Assembly: GCA_003439945.1 (NCBI GenBank)
Contig: QVRM01002806.1
Location: 1,169,001 to 1,233,000, forward strand
Direction of reading: 5' to 3'
DNA from: Dermanyssus gallinae
Lineage: Eukaryota > Arthropoda > Arachnida > Mesostigmata > Dermanyssidae
DNA: 64,000 bases
Below are positions 45,427-56,759 of the stretch, piece by piece. Numbering within the stretch: position 1 is the first letter of the stretch; each line of letters starts with the position of its first letter. The notes below the pieces were generated by a model. The model worked only from the letters and a program-made list of their open reading frames with translations, was not told the origin of the DNA and searched no databases. Position numbers and translations under genes: made by a program.

Positions 45427-45536
45427 GGTATCTTATAGATATTTTTGCAGTTAACTCCTTAGTGCCCAATATATATATATATATATATATATATTGGGCA
45501 CTAAGGAGTTAACTGCAAAAATATCTATAAGATACC
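45427..45536. repeat. Perfect 110-bp palindrome with (AT)n centre
   Basis: Two 44-base arms (45427-45470 and 45493-45536) are exact reverse complements, from GGTATCTTATAGATATTTTT to ...CTTAGTGCCCAAT. They are joined by 22 bases of AT. It lies exactly between the R2-like relic (left) and a 5'-truncated LINE fragment (right). Confidence 0.97.
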
Positions 45537-45540
45537 GTTT

Positions 45541-45867
45541 GTGATCAAACAACCTTCTTTGTATGTAAAACTATACAAACAACATGTTCTCCCGATATTG
45601 GTATATGTCTCACCTGTCTGGAACCTGGGTTATTCTCGTGATGAAAGGACACTGGCCGGTATTCATAAAAAGTTTGTTAAACATGTTGCATACCGCTGTA
45701 ACATTAGCGAAAACAATGTTGAATGCGACAATATTGTGGAAATGTTAGATATAATTGACATACGCACGTTTACTCGCATACGTAAACGGCCCGAGCAAGC
45801 AGTCGATTTTTTTTTAGATAAATACTACAAACACTCTCTTGAGAATCAATATCTAGGCCAAAATTGA
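45541..45867 (+). pseudogene. LINE reverse transcriptase thumb/C-terminal fragment
   Basis: Reads LYVKLYKQHVLPILVYVSPV, WNLGYSRDERTLAGIHKKFV, KHVAYRCNISENNVECDNIV, EMLDIIDIRTFTRIRKRPEQ and stops at 45867. 'LYK-x-x-V-x-P-I-L-x-Y-x-S-P-V-W-N-P' followed by 'L..IQ..F.....YR' is the post-catalytic segment of Jockey/CR1/L2-group LINEs. The open frame extends left into the palindrome arm. The element is therefore truncated just there, and the arm may be a snap-back product of its 5' end. Confidence 0.65.
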
Positions 45868-45869
45868 TT

Positions 45870-47940
45870 GCCAGAAAAGTGATCGTTAACAAAAAATGTT
45901 TGCATGGCGCTTAGCACGTAAGCTTAACCACGTACAATCCAATATCTATGCCGCCTACAGGCCGACTTGCAATAACCTTCTTCTGTGATCTTAATAAAGC
46001 TCCCCTGCTAAAGTGTGTGTGAATAAAAACTTTTCTTGCATTAGCATGCTTGTATTTAATCTACTGTATGTCTTAAGGTTATAAGCATTAAACTGTTTTA
46101 GGATCTTAAGACTATAATGTTTAATGTATTACATCAATTATCTTCAACTGAGGATATCCCCAACAGATCTAATATCTGACAGCTTTTACTGTTTTCCATA
46201 ATATATGCAAGCTCCCTGTAGGCAGCATAAAACATCGGCAAATAAAAGCGTATGTATAAAAAGCGTACGTATGGCGAAACATGTTTATTCCCTTGGGTCC
46301 CTTTAATAGAGGATTCTAAAACTACTTGATAGAAAACTGGTTTCGAGATCTTAATTCATCAAATAAACGAATATAACCACGACTAAACAAACTGAACAAC
46401 CTGGATAAAGTCCTGCTTTGGTCTAGGCTTTGACAGGGTATAGAGTTATAGCTGCGAGATCAAGCTTAGTAAGTGGCTTAGATACATCAATCCTATTTTC
46501 ACACCTTTGTGCAATCAAAGTAAATCACTTATTTTCTTTTGATATACTAATGATCATCAGATATGTCAGTCTCCTTACTCTATAGATCGTTTGATATGAA
46601 GTGTGTTCGTACCCTGTGCGTTCGTCTCCGGAGTTGTGTATACTTTTGTGCTCTCCTGCGCGAAAAAGATATAAACCCACATATTTCCTTGTGGTTGTTT
46701 AATCTGTTGGTTAACCGCCCATTGTAACTTGATGATTTTCTTATTATTAGAAATTCTACTTGCCACGATTCCACCTGCTTGACCAATCTTACTTGTAATT
46801 TAGTATTCATATACATGTATTTTGTTTAAACATCTATCACTTTTTGAGCCAACACCATTAGTTAGCTAGTTAGTATCTAGTAAACGTCTGTTACCTTCTA
46901 GTAAACGCTTGTAGTTGAGTTTAATTTTTCGGACAATCATATGGAATTATCCTATTTTGAGCGATTCGTGACTTTTATTTGCTAGATTGAATTAGACTTG
47001 TCTAAAAATGTCATTGCAAAAGCTGCTACCACAAATGTTGCCTAGGATTCTCTCGATTTGACTATATCACTTTTGCTTTAACTCGAAACGTACGTTATTG
47101 GCTTGATGACAAGCAGGTCTATCGCATTCGCACCCAATGCAACATAGAAGTAAAAGGCTAGGTGCTACATTTTTATAGTACGTAGCGTTTTTTTCGACAT
47201 AGTTCCGATATCCGCTTTGCAAAGGGTATGCGGATATTATTGGTGGTAGAATAACTTAATGTAAACGTCAGATAAAATAATATTAAAATTGTTAGGCAAG
47301 TAGTCTTAGTGAGATTTATTCCACAGAGGTAGGTCGATGGTCTGTGAGGCATATAGGAGAGATGACCTGTTTTTGGTGACTGGGTAGCGAGTTCCACCGT
47401 AATCGTATTTTGTATAGGGGGTCCGGCGTTGCAAGGTGGATCGGTAGGAGGGCGTGGAGAATAGAGACGCAATTTGAAAGCGTATAGAGTAATCTGAAGG
47501 GTACCAGCAGGCAAGCCGATTGGTCAAGTCTGCAGGTTGATTACTTATAAATGACTCGTCAGAGCAGTTTGCGGCTTACAAATGACCTGTCAAAGTGATT
47601 ACTTCGGACCTGTACTCAGCTTATTCTCAGAAAATGTGACTATGTTACCTACATATTTTGAAATATGCGTTATCATGTACTGTGCGTGGCGTTAGTCTGA
47701 ATTAAAACTAATAGTCTATTAAGTAGTAGTAACTTATCTGAGTGAATCATTGTTTCCGCGCTCACGCCGGCCATGGTCAAATGTCTAATCCAAGCACGTC
47801 TTTAATATTTTTTTTTGTTAAAAACTCTAACTGGAAAATACGGTACGCACAACTTGAAGACACGTGCAGAGCACACACGGACACCACCCCGTCTGTAAGT
47901 GTGGAGCTCCAACATACTACTAGAAAGTTTTTTTTTTAAT
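45870..47940. other. No confirmed gene; weak LINE-like tail on minus strand
   Basis: Mostly AT-rich. On the minus strand at 47306-47527 a frame reads RRTPYTKYDYGGTRYPVTKN then RSSLLYASQTIDLPLWNK. This vaguely resembles the 'RT...S...A...WN.L' end of LINE proteins, but it is too weak to annotate. Other frames (46575-46816) show nothing. Confidence 0.35.
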
Positions 47941-47944
47941 TATG

Positions 47945-48117
47945 TCCTTATCCCTGGATCTCTCGATCCGGAACTGCATTGGTATATCTATAGTAACGAC
48001 ACTAACGTCGGCTGCTAGCCATTCCACCACCGTTGGCTGAACCCCACGTGGTGTAAAACAGCATTTAAATCTCCAGAAAGAACTACCAATTGTAGCGAGC
48101 AGTTCCTCGCGGGCCAC
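47945..48117 (-). pseudogene. Possible LINE endonuclease scrap
   Basis: One minus-strand frame reads LVVLSGDLNAVLHHVGFSQR (GDLN at 48063-48074), resembling the GDxN block of AP-endonucleases. No neighbouring endonuclease blocks were found, so this may be chance. Confidence 0.2.
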
Positions 48118-48842
48118 TCCATACCTTGTATCATGTATTTAGGATATTTAAGCGCTTCGCTGGGACTGCTACAACATAGGTAAAACGGCTAATTTCGTCG
48201 GTGTCAATCTATCCGAAAGATGCCGCACCTCTGCCCTTGACTTAGTAGCTATTTGAAATGTTTTGGATTATGCATAGGTATTTTTGCTATTGTCCACCGT
48301 CCACATGACGATAGGTTTTATTTAGCCAGTTTCACATTTAGCTTGCCTAATGCTCGAGCCATTGGAGTTTTCCAATTGGTTCCTGGACCAGGTTTTAGTC
48401 ATAGGCCACTGCCGACATAGTGCGTTACGACGTGCAAACTCGGGCTGTCTCTCTAAATACTCTATGAGTACCTTGCAGCATTTCTCTGCGCCCCTTAAAT
48501 TCTAGGGTCAAGTCATGCTCGTGTATAGTGCGACAAAATGTTCTATTGTCGCCAGTTGTCACCTCTGCCTTTTGCCAGTGTTTTGGTTTTTCTCAAGGCT
48601 TAATTAGTCGCCTAGTAGTGAATTATCTTGTTGCATATCGGCCACATGTAGTAGGCAACTCAGAATGCAAGTAGATATCTTCGTCCTGAAGTGAATTTGG
48701 TTATCTAAACATTTCATTTCACTACGATAAAAAGACATGGTGTGTCCATAAAGGGTTTGCACACCAACCCGATTTCCGCACCTTGGTTTAATGACTAGTC
48801 TGATCCGGTATACATAAGTTAAAATTTTTACTTCAAATTATG

Positions 48843-48846
<4 letters not shown>

Positions 48847-48883
<37 letters not shown>

Positions 48884-48891
48884 TTTTATTA

Positions 48892-48942
<51 letters not shown>
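48847..48942. repeat. Twin (TA)n arrays with palindromic flanks
   Basis: Two TA runs are separated by TTTATTTTTATTAATA. The right flank TATTAATAAAAAG complements part of the separator, so the block can fold. Confidence 0.9.
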
Positions 48943-48947
<5 letters not shown>

Positions 48948-49419
48948 AAGATTGACTGTTAAAATGCATGATGCACACCGGTCGTAGTTGTTAAAGCAAC
49001 GGTAGCGTGGGCCTTACATACCCACAAAAATCCAGTTGTTTCTTTTGGCCTCCCCCCCCCCCCCCCCTGTCGATATTACGTTACCCGGCCGCTTCATCTT
49101 GCCATTAAGGCTGCTCGATTTGGCGCGACGGTTCTTTTTACCTGCAAGACAATGCTGCAAACCGTCTTTCCATAAACCAGGATTTTTTATCCTTGGGGAG
49201 CGTCTCTACAAGGGCTTAGCATGTCAGGGAGGGAACTTTCCAGTCTTAAGCTTCTCTCTTAAGTTGCACATACGGCATAAGGGGAACTGCTGTGTAGGTA
49301 CTATAGAAAATAGCCACCGTAGCCAATTAGCAGTTGCACGAGTGTGGAGGTACGCGAACCGTATTTAAGGCTGTCCATTTTTTTGTGAAAAGAATATCAG
49401 TTAGAGACCCAGACGTATG

Positions 49420-49720
49420 AGTAGGCGATCAGATTGACTGGTGTTGTCTATTTGCGAAACAGCAAAGCCTTAACTTGCATTTCATAGAGTAAGTGAGCAT
49501 AAGTTGGGATTGCCAGTCATTTTTCGGGGGGTTGAAGTCACCGACCAATAAAACAGGGCAGTTTATTCAGCAGCAGTGTTTAAAATGGCACAAATATTGT
49601 CAATGTGTTTCACTCGCTAAGAATTTTTCTCCGTGGGGACGTAAAATAGCAGATAGGACAAAAGCCGTCTTGTTTGGAAACTAGGTCAACGGAAGTGTAT
49701 TTACCATATAAGCTAAAATC
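49420..49720 (-). pseudogene. LINE AP-endonuclease fragment
   Basis: The minus strand reads PVLLVGDFNPPKNDWQSQL (GDFN at 49531-49542), followed after decay by SGSLTDILFTKKW. It is preceded in another frame by ICYFTSPRR. 'GDFN-x-P-x-x-DW' with a later 'L-T-D-x-x-F-T' is the endonuclease signature of CR1/RTE-like elements. It differs from the family A and B endonucleases in this window, so it is a further LINE type. Only about 100 residues survive. Confidence 0.55.
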
Positions 49721-52560
49721 AGCATTTACGACACCTATCGAGTCTGTGAGAGAGAACACAGACATCTTCGCCACCCACGCAAATTTCTACTTTTAGAAAA
49801 CACCTTTATTAAATGTTTCATGTCTCACATATTAAAACGACGTCAATGTCCTACAGCAAACGACAACTTCCTACCCTACATCGTATAATATTTAATACGT
49901 TTAATTTAAGGTGTTGATATGTTTGCCTCTTTCTCAATTACCCCTTGACGAGAAGCTGTCTTATCTAGATAAATAAATATTTTCTACTTAAGTCAGAATC
50001 TAGCCCGGTTTAAGCACTTTTCGGATATATCCTCATACTTAACTTGGGGTATCTGAGAAACTGATTTCTTAACGACTCACCACTGGTGCGATTTTCAAAC
50101 ATGTCACCCAGGACAAACATATAGGATGCGTTGCGAATAAGGGCGGTCTGAACTCTGCATGAGGTTTTTAGTATTTTATTAAATTAAGGCGGTTGAATTC
50201 GAGGTACTCCCATTTCTTGAGAGTTTTGGGTGTCGTTGACTTACCTGATTCACATGTCGCGCAGTCCGATGTCTCGGTTTCCCTGATACGGTACAAACAA
50301 TATTTATTCTATTAACTTAAAATGCCCATGGCCAGCATATAATCGAGACAAATGTGACAGACACCAATGCATGATTATGTTATTGGTTAGATATACAGAC
50401 CATAGATTGCTCCATCTTCTTAAGCGCATCCGTCAGATATGTACATAAACTCCCTGGTTATGTATTTCCGACGTACGTTTACGTATGAAGCCTGCTCGGC
50501 CACAATCGGCAGAGTAGACGGTACTTCTAGTGCCAATACATGAAATGCTACTGTACCTACAACCCGATTTGCATGTAATGTATAAAGAGCAAGGGCCTTT
50601 GTACTAAGTCATCCAAGAAAAGCGACGAATACGGGCGTTTGTCTGTGGCGACGGAACGGGCCGGCACACAACATTAAGCTGCCAACTACCGTTGCAAAAG
50701 GTTTCGGTGGCTACTGTGCACAGCACGCACTGTGTGTACGCAATAGCAGTATCTAGCAGCATATGTCCGTAAATATGTGAACTGCTTTTTTCGTGGCGTA
50801 ACATGTGTGCGGACCGAAGAGATTTGCCTCTAGTACCACACTGAGACCAGCTTCTGTGCCGCCAACAGGAAATTGGGTGCTCGTTAAACCTAACATTCAA
50901 CGAGAGCTTACGTATAGGACCGTTACGAATGTTTGCCATGGACTTATAGAGTGCACGTTTTAGGCTTCGGATCTAAAACCACGCCTGAATCTACGACTAA
51001 AGTTCCGTTGGCCACCAGCGCGTCTGGATTCCAGGCTGTGATTACCACGGGGAAGTGCTCCGCGCGAAGAGGGTGGGCTAAACCGACGGCAGGGATGGTA
51101 GTCGTGGCATTCCATCGAAGGTTTTTTCAGAAAGCCTGGCCATTGAAACAATTCCTGTAGAACCCCCGCTCCGATACTGCACTGCTCGTCCCCGGACGCC
51201 CCTCATCTGATAAGTAAGAGAACCTGTTTCTGCATAGGTACGGAGATATCTTATTAGCTGCGGGTGCCCCGTTTATCGCGCAATTTGACACTGTATTTAA
51301 AAAAACCTTGGCGAGGCAGTTTAACCTGAATGGAACAGATTTTCTATTTTTTTCGGTCATCGTCTACATTCAGGATAGCCGAGCGGATGGTGTGTTAAAT
51401 GACCTTTTCTGACTTCGTACTGGTTGCCGGTCAGAACCCTCGTTCTGTTGAGCTCCTTAAGCAAACTGGCCAAAAGACTCATTATTCTACGTCATTAGCA
51501 ACGCTGGAGGCCATTAAAGGCGCTGGGAATGTAGGCACATGCACATACGCCGTAAACAATGGCACTCGTCCCTGGAGATCGCAACGTGTCCGTTCGACCG
51601 CTACCAAGGAAGATGAGGGCGAGTTTCTTGTGCGTCGGCCACCAGGCCGCTTGGCAAGCCTCCTCCACCACCTTTTGTGTTACAGCAAAGTTTTAGACAG
51701 TTAGAACATCTGTCGCCGGGACAACGGATAGTTTATTTATAAATCTAAAATAAATAAAAGCCCCGATGATCCAATTCGGTACTGTGCAGGGGGCAGACAT
51801 AAAGATGGTCTGGAAAAGATTACTTTGCACACAGTCTTCCACTCTTTGGTCCTCGGCAGTGGACTGCTCGAGCAAAGGTTTGAGAATTGATTCTGTCTCT
51901 AACGGTGAAACATGGGGTACTGAAAAACTGGACATCTAGTAGTGCAACCTAACTAAATAGATTCTTTCCTCTTGTTAGAAATCGGTTAGTTTATAGGCTA
52001 ATGGGAAACGGGAATGACTTATAGAATTCTAAGACCCATGTCTGATATGCGTTGTCGTAAATCCAAACACTACGTCGATATAGCACAAAGGTCTTCTGGT
52101 TTGCACTAGTAGCCCGTGCGAGTGTACGTTCCTTAGGGGGTTTCTTGCGAGCGCTTGTATCACGCAGTATTAAAGCAGTGCAATTACTCGTTGCGTGCTC
52201 AACGTTACATCCTGACGCACATCATGAAATACCTGCACCTCGTCCATCCGACCCGGTTGATTTTGCGTCAAAAGTGGCGTTGAACGGAGATTGGTGGAAT
52301 TCTGCATTTGTTTTTTTTTGTTGGTGGTCAACTCGTCTAGATTTCGCGCAATCTGAGTTTTAGTATGAGGTATTAGTGGAGCAAGGCAATAAAATGCCTT
52401 GCTCTCCTTCCTCTTTTTATTTTGTGTACAAACCCCAATCTCTTTTATTTTGTTTACAAAGCAGTGGTTATCTAAACTATCAGCAGGCTTTATCTGTGTT
52501 ATACTACCCGTACTGGTTGCCTCTTGGGCATCTCAACACAAAGGCCCTTGACCTTAATAT
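49720..52560. other. No recognised gene
   Basis: Frames of 60-111 codons on both strands (minus 50604-50939, which starts with ATG, and plus 51399-51704) have no recognisable domain, repeat or splice pattern. They may be chance or exons of an unknown gene. A C-homopolymer lies left of this block (49051-49069). Confidence 0.35.
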
Positions 52561-52566
52561 ATTACA

Positions 52567-52570
52567 TGCG

Positions 52571-52603
<33 letters not shown>
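52567..52603. repeat. (TA)n microsatellite abutting a LINE fragment
   Basis: Alternating TA that ends shortly before the LINE C-terminus at 52630. Confidence 0.92.
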
Positions 52604-52629
52604 ACACACCTGCGCCTTTGAAGACGTCT

Positions 52630-52915
52630 GGCCGGTGGTCTCCACGGGCTGTCCTGTATCGTCAGCGCAGGTAGACGGGCAAGACATCAAGCCTTGAATG
52701 AAGCCTTCAGCAGAGCTTTACGACCCAGTGGCGGAGCGGTGCGCCCGAAACCGACCGGACTTGACAGGGAGAGCGGGAAGAAACCTGTCGGTCTGACCTT
52801 AACCCGGTTTCAAAGCGGATGCATGCTGGTTTGGGACACGACATTTGTTGATTCATTAGCCCCTCCAATGGTCAGTGCTGGCAGGTCATGCTTTAACTTT
52901 GGTCAAGGCACGTAA
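52630..52915 (+). pseudogene. LINE C-terminal domain fragment (family C type)
   Basis: An open plus-strand frame reads LHGLSCIVSAGRRARHQALN, EAFSRALRPSGGAVRPKPTG, LDRESGKKPVGLTLTRFQSG, CMLVWDTTFVDSLAPPMVSA and G. It aligns with the fragments at 21361-21720 and 39290-39801, and extends further toward the N-terminal side of the module ('HGLSCxxSAGRxxRHxxxN'). It breaks after VSAG, before the KYxxL and ETLG blocks. Confidence 0.75.
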
Positions 52916-53221
52916 GGAGGGACAGTGCTAGAACATCAGAGACCCGTACGGTTTTTCCTTCTTGCCTGCAAAACCCTTGGCGGGCCGGACCCGTCCACTC
53001 GCGGTTTTCTACAAAAGGTCGGGAAGGGGCTGATTCTAGCCAGCGGAGATAAGCGAGCGGGCTATTTCCTCTGACCGCGCTTGTTGCTAGATGTGCAACA
53101 GGGCAAAGCGGCCTCGGTTCGGGGAACCCTCCAGAGTTGGCTTGTCCCTACACTGAACTACACCGTAGCGGTGCACGTGTTTGCAGGGACCCGAATGACC
53201 TGCTTCCACCGTTAAAGATTG

Positions 53222-53292
53222 ATTATATATATATATACGAGCCATATCTATATATTTTTTTATTTAACGCATAACCATCGCATACCATAATA

Positions 53293-53355
<63 letters not shown>
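53222..53355. repeat. (TA)n arrays
   Basis: A short TA run (53223-53239) and a longer one (53297-53354) flank a T-rich unique segment. Confidence 0.93.
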
Positions 53356-53357
<2 letters not shown>

Positions 53358-53425
53358 CATGCATACGTATACGTAACAATATGATGTAGGTGACAACAAA
53401 CACGACTTGTTAACTGCAAATCATC

Positions 53426-53431
53426 TTTATT
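53426..53431 (-). promoter_or_regulatory. Possible poly(A) signal on the minus strand
   Basis: AATAAA on the minus strand, at the low-coordinate end of the trinucleotide-rich block. It would suit the 3' end of a minus-strand transcript that includes the candidate exon at 59868-59986. A hexamer alone is weak evidence. Confidence 0.25.
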
Positions 53432-53524
53432 GAAGCGAATTCATCAAATACGAACAGAGATCGGAAACAACCAACATCATCAATGATATCATGTATCATC
53501 TTTCTATCGTGAACCCCCTGTCAG

Positions 53525-53535
53525 TCGTCGTCGTC

Positions 53536-53568
<33 letters not shown>

Positions 53569-53590
53569 CTAGTAGTACTAGTAGTATTTG
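53525..53590. repeat. (GTC)n/(AGT)n trinucleotide array
   Basis: CGTCGTCGTCGT followed by about 14 AGT/ACT units. A second short AGT run lies at 53618-53629. Confidence 0.93.
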
Positions 53591-54088
53591 GGTTAATGAA
53601 GATAATGCGGGGGTCATAGTAGTAGTAGTTTGAGGGGTGCAGCGATACAAACGATGGTTAGTCCAGGGCGCGGGGGCGGGACCGGGGGGTGTAGCAGACG
53701 GGAAGAATCCGGGCAGAACAGTGGTGTCTTCCATTCGCGGCCGAAAGCCTCAGCATCGACTCAGCTACGAGATCGAGGTGAAGACCCAAGGTTAAACCAA
53801 ACGAATCGAAAGCAGAAGACGTGTGTGTGTTTAGTGATGTTGGTTGCCGCGACGTGGCAGCCGTCACGTTTGTTTGTCACTGGCTCCATGACGTATAGCA
53901 GAGCGCCGAACGTGTAGACGGACACAGATGGACACATATGCAGCAGAACCAACTAATTAACTAACCAACTAACTAATTAGCTAAGCAGCTAAGTAAGTTA
54001 CTAACAAGCTAGTTAGCAAATTGCCTTCTGGTATCGTGCCGTCGTACAGCTATCTGCAAACGACGAGCAGGTTTACGACTGCTCACCA

Positions 54089-54162
54089 TTTGTCGGGCGG
54101 CTCCAACGACTCCAGCCCGCCGAGCAGCCGCCGTAGCGACAGCGATGAACTACAGGTACCGT
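54089..54162. other. GC-rich open segment with splice-like ends (strand uncertain)
   Basis: Plus strand: a frame open from about 54000 reads AHHLSGGSNDSSPPSSRRS then DSDELQ and ends at CTACAG|GTACCG. Minus strand: between CCTGTAG and AAATG|GTGAGC it reads SSLSLRRLLGGLESLEPPDK then W. Both are plausible exons, and sequence alone does not decide. The segment is clearly more GC-rich than its flanks. Confidence 0.3.
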
Positions 54163-54169
54163 TTTAACT

Positions 54170-54230
54170 ATTACCACTACTACGACTACGACGACTACTA
54201 CTACTACTACTCGACGACTAACGAGTACTG
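54170..54230. repeat. (TAC/GAC)n trinucleotide array
   Basis: ACTACTACGACTACGACGAC followed by (TAC)n; imperfect. Confidence 0.9.
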
Positions 54231-54639
54231 CTAACTATGCTGACTAGTAGTATCGTCGGCACTCGTTTCATTTCGACGATAGATGAACGTCTTAGACATT
54301 CGCCGACACATTCGGGCATGCTGCCGCGGATCCCACCGTCTGCTTCGTTCGTATGACAGAGTTTATCAAAGCAGAGGCAGAGGGCTCCTCTTCTGCTGTA
54401 CACCAATCTACCTGTCAATATGTCTACCTGTCGTGTCGGCCTGTGTGTCTGTCTGTCTGCCGGGGGTAGTCGGGGGTCGGTTTCGTCCTCCATCTCTATC
54501 TTGCTCTCTTCTGCTGCCATTTGAGCTGACGTCTGCCAACAAATTGACTCGTACAATGTACAATGAACGCGCATTGCCGTTTGGCGTCACATAATCAACT
54601 GTAAGATTCGAATCCTATGAGAAGGGGCTCTATTATCCA

Positions 54640-54835
54640 GATTGATAAAGTGGCTTGTTGTTGTTGTCGTTTGTTGTTGTTGTCGTCGTTGTCGTTGTTG
54701 GTATTCTTGCGGGTGTTGTTGTTGTGTGAGATTTTGTGTTATTGTTGTGATTGTTGTTGCTGTTGTTGTTGTTGTTGTGATTACTGTTGGTGTTGTTGGT
54801 GTTTCTGAGCCTATTGTTCTTGATGTAGTTGTTCA
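54640..54835. repeat. (GTT)n-rich imperfect array
   Basis: About 190 bases dominated by GTT/GTC/GTG triplets. The apparent Cys-, Val- or Asn-rich frames are repeat artefacts. Confidence 0.9.
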
Positions 54836-55102
54836 AGCTAATCACGCGATAACCATGCATGCTTACAGGAGTCAATCATGAGTCAACCGCAAGAGTGACG
54901 TGTCGAGCAGTATTCGTAGCGGCATTCGTAACTGCCTTCACTTTCATATGTCTGACCTATTTATGCAGCTGTTTGGACAGTTTAGAGGATCCGAGAAATG
55001 TCGTTGCAACAAGTCGCACGATATGTGTTCCGCCAGGACTCTCCCTCTGTCTCTCTGTCCTGCTCTAACCGTTCTAGATTCATTTAAAGGTCTACTAAGT
55101 GC

Positions 55103-55130
55103 AATATATATATATATATATATATATATG
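55103..55130. repeat. (TA)n microsatellite
   Basis: Alternating TA; a similar run lies at 55672-55705. Confidence 0.9.
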
Positions 55131-55479
55131 GTCCGTTATTTACTTAAAGAGACACATAGAAAATAAACATGACGTGCTCTTTGCTTGTGGGCACGTTCAC
55201 ACTCATTTCGCTGTTTTTTTTTTACATATAAGGTAACTTCACACGATTGACGCTGGTTCTGGCTATCTTTCTTAATAATAATAACAACCACAACAATATT
55301 TTTTGCAACATTAACAGCAATAAGACGAAAGTCGACGCACAAACACACACTCTTTCTCTCTCTCTCTCTTTCACAAGACACCACCTCCGCACTGCGATTG
55401 CGACCTTAACTACTGAAAACTACATCATCTAAACTTATTCAGTCTAACTACCTATTTAACCGCCAATCAATAATAATCA

Positions 55480-55530
55480 TTAATAGTTGTTGTAGTAGAA
55501 GTAGTAGTTGTAGTAGTAGTAGTAGTAACA
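55480..55530. repeat. (GTA)n trinucleotide array
   Basis: GTTGTAGTAGAAGTAGTAG continuing as GTA repeats to about 55528. Confidence 0.9.
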
Positions 55531-55670
55531 GTAAATGGTACGTTGATGTTCGCCATCGACTTTGCCGGTTTGTCGTAGTTTCGTCGTAATCATTTTGTTT
55601 TGCTTTGTTCTTTATATAATATATACACGCTATTATCAGGCCTAGGCAAGTGTGTGATTGTTATGTGTGA

Positions 55671-55711
<41 letters not shown>

Positions 55712-55924
55712 CAAATTATTAACTAAAGCGATTAGTATATATAGTTACCAACTGCAGTTAGGACCATGCTGCGACTGCAATGGCATACCATGTGTATTGT
55801 GAACGTGTGACTGTTACAATCGATACCATTACTTTCGGCCTCTAGCTAGAAATCGGTCGGTTCGAGGCAATTAGGAGTAATCGATCATCGTCCAGGCGAC
55901 AGGTTAGTGGACGAGGCAGCGGAA

Positions 55925-56135
55925 ACTGCAGCAGCAGCAACAACAACAGCAACAATAGCAGCAGCAGCAACAACAACAGCAACAATAGCAGCAGCAGCAA
56001 CAACAACAACAACAACAGAAGCAGTATCAGCAGCGTTATGCCTATAACGAGGCATCGCGACATAACGATACTCCTCTAAAAGAATTACAACAACAACTAC
56101 AACAACAATGAGGACAACAGCAACAACAACAACAA
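55925..56135. repeat. (CAG/CAA)n array with 33-base higher-order period
   Basis: AGCAGCAGCAACAACAACAG followed by CAACAAT recurs in tandem, a mixed CAG/CAA repeat with a longer period. A plus-strand reading would be poly-Gln; the minus-strand reading is poly-Leu. Neither lies in a frame with convincing flanking coding sequence. Confidence 0.9.
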
Positions 56136-56534
56136 CAATGAGTTCAACAACGTTACTTGGGCACTCAATGGTGACGACGTCGGCCTAGCTGAAGCCGAAC
56201 AGAACGCACTCGATGACGGGGGGGAGAAAGCTGCAGCGAGCTTTCGAGCAACCAACGAAAGATGAAGATGAATGATAAACGCTGCGGAGCCGTCACAGCC
56301 GCCCGACAACAACCACCACACTTTGTTCTTTCTGCTCGAAGCGGGAAATCAACCTGTCAGACAGGCAGCTAGCTAGCTACCAGATAGCGACGATCGATGC
56401 GAATCTAACCGTCTCCAACGGGCTAACCTAACTGGCGGTTCTGCTCTATTGCCACTGTCCGTCGTCCGCCACTAGCTCGTGTTTAGGGGATTCTTTGTTT
56501 TTACCAACATTTATTATATTGTTTTCGTTGCTGT

Positions 56535-56650
56535 TGTTGTTGTTGTTTTTATTGTCATTATTGTTGTTGCTAATGCTATTGTTGTTGTTGTTTTTATTGT
56601 CATTATTGTTGTTGCTAATGCTATTGTTGTTGTTGCTGCTGCCGCTGCTG
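56535..56650. repeat. (GTT)n with an exact 45-bp tandem duplication
   Basis: TTGTTGCTAATGCTATTG occurs with its first TAATGCTATT at 56571 and again at 56616. Two 45-base units are essentially identical, then GTTGCTGCTGCCGCTGCTGC. Confidence 0.92.
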
Positions 56651-56721
56651 CTATACGCTGCCTGCCTGCGCTAAGTCTTACTGTTAACAAATCGCAGTAT
56701 CCCTTGGCTATACCCTCCCTA

Positions 56722-56752
<31 letters not shown>

Positions 56753-56759
56753 CAGGACT

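Noticed and set aside
46575..46816. Overlapping minus-strand frames of 63 and 78 codons
   Set aside because: No domain, no codon bias, no relation to neighbouring LINE fragments.
50604..50939. 111-codon ATG-started minus-strand frame
   Set aside because: No recognisable family or splice context. This length is not rare by chance in 64 kb.
54617..54881. Cys-, Val- or Asn-rich frames
   Set aside because: Produced by the GTT-type repeat in different frames; no flanking domain.
55842..56063. Poly-Leu (minus) or poly-Gln (plus) protein
   Set aside because: CAG/CAA repeat artefact. No adjacent coding segment supports a polyglutamine protein.
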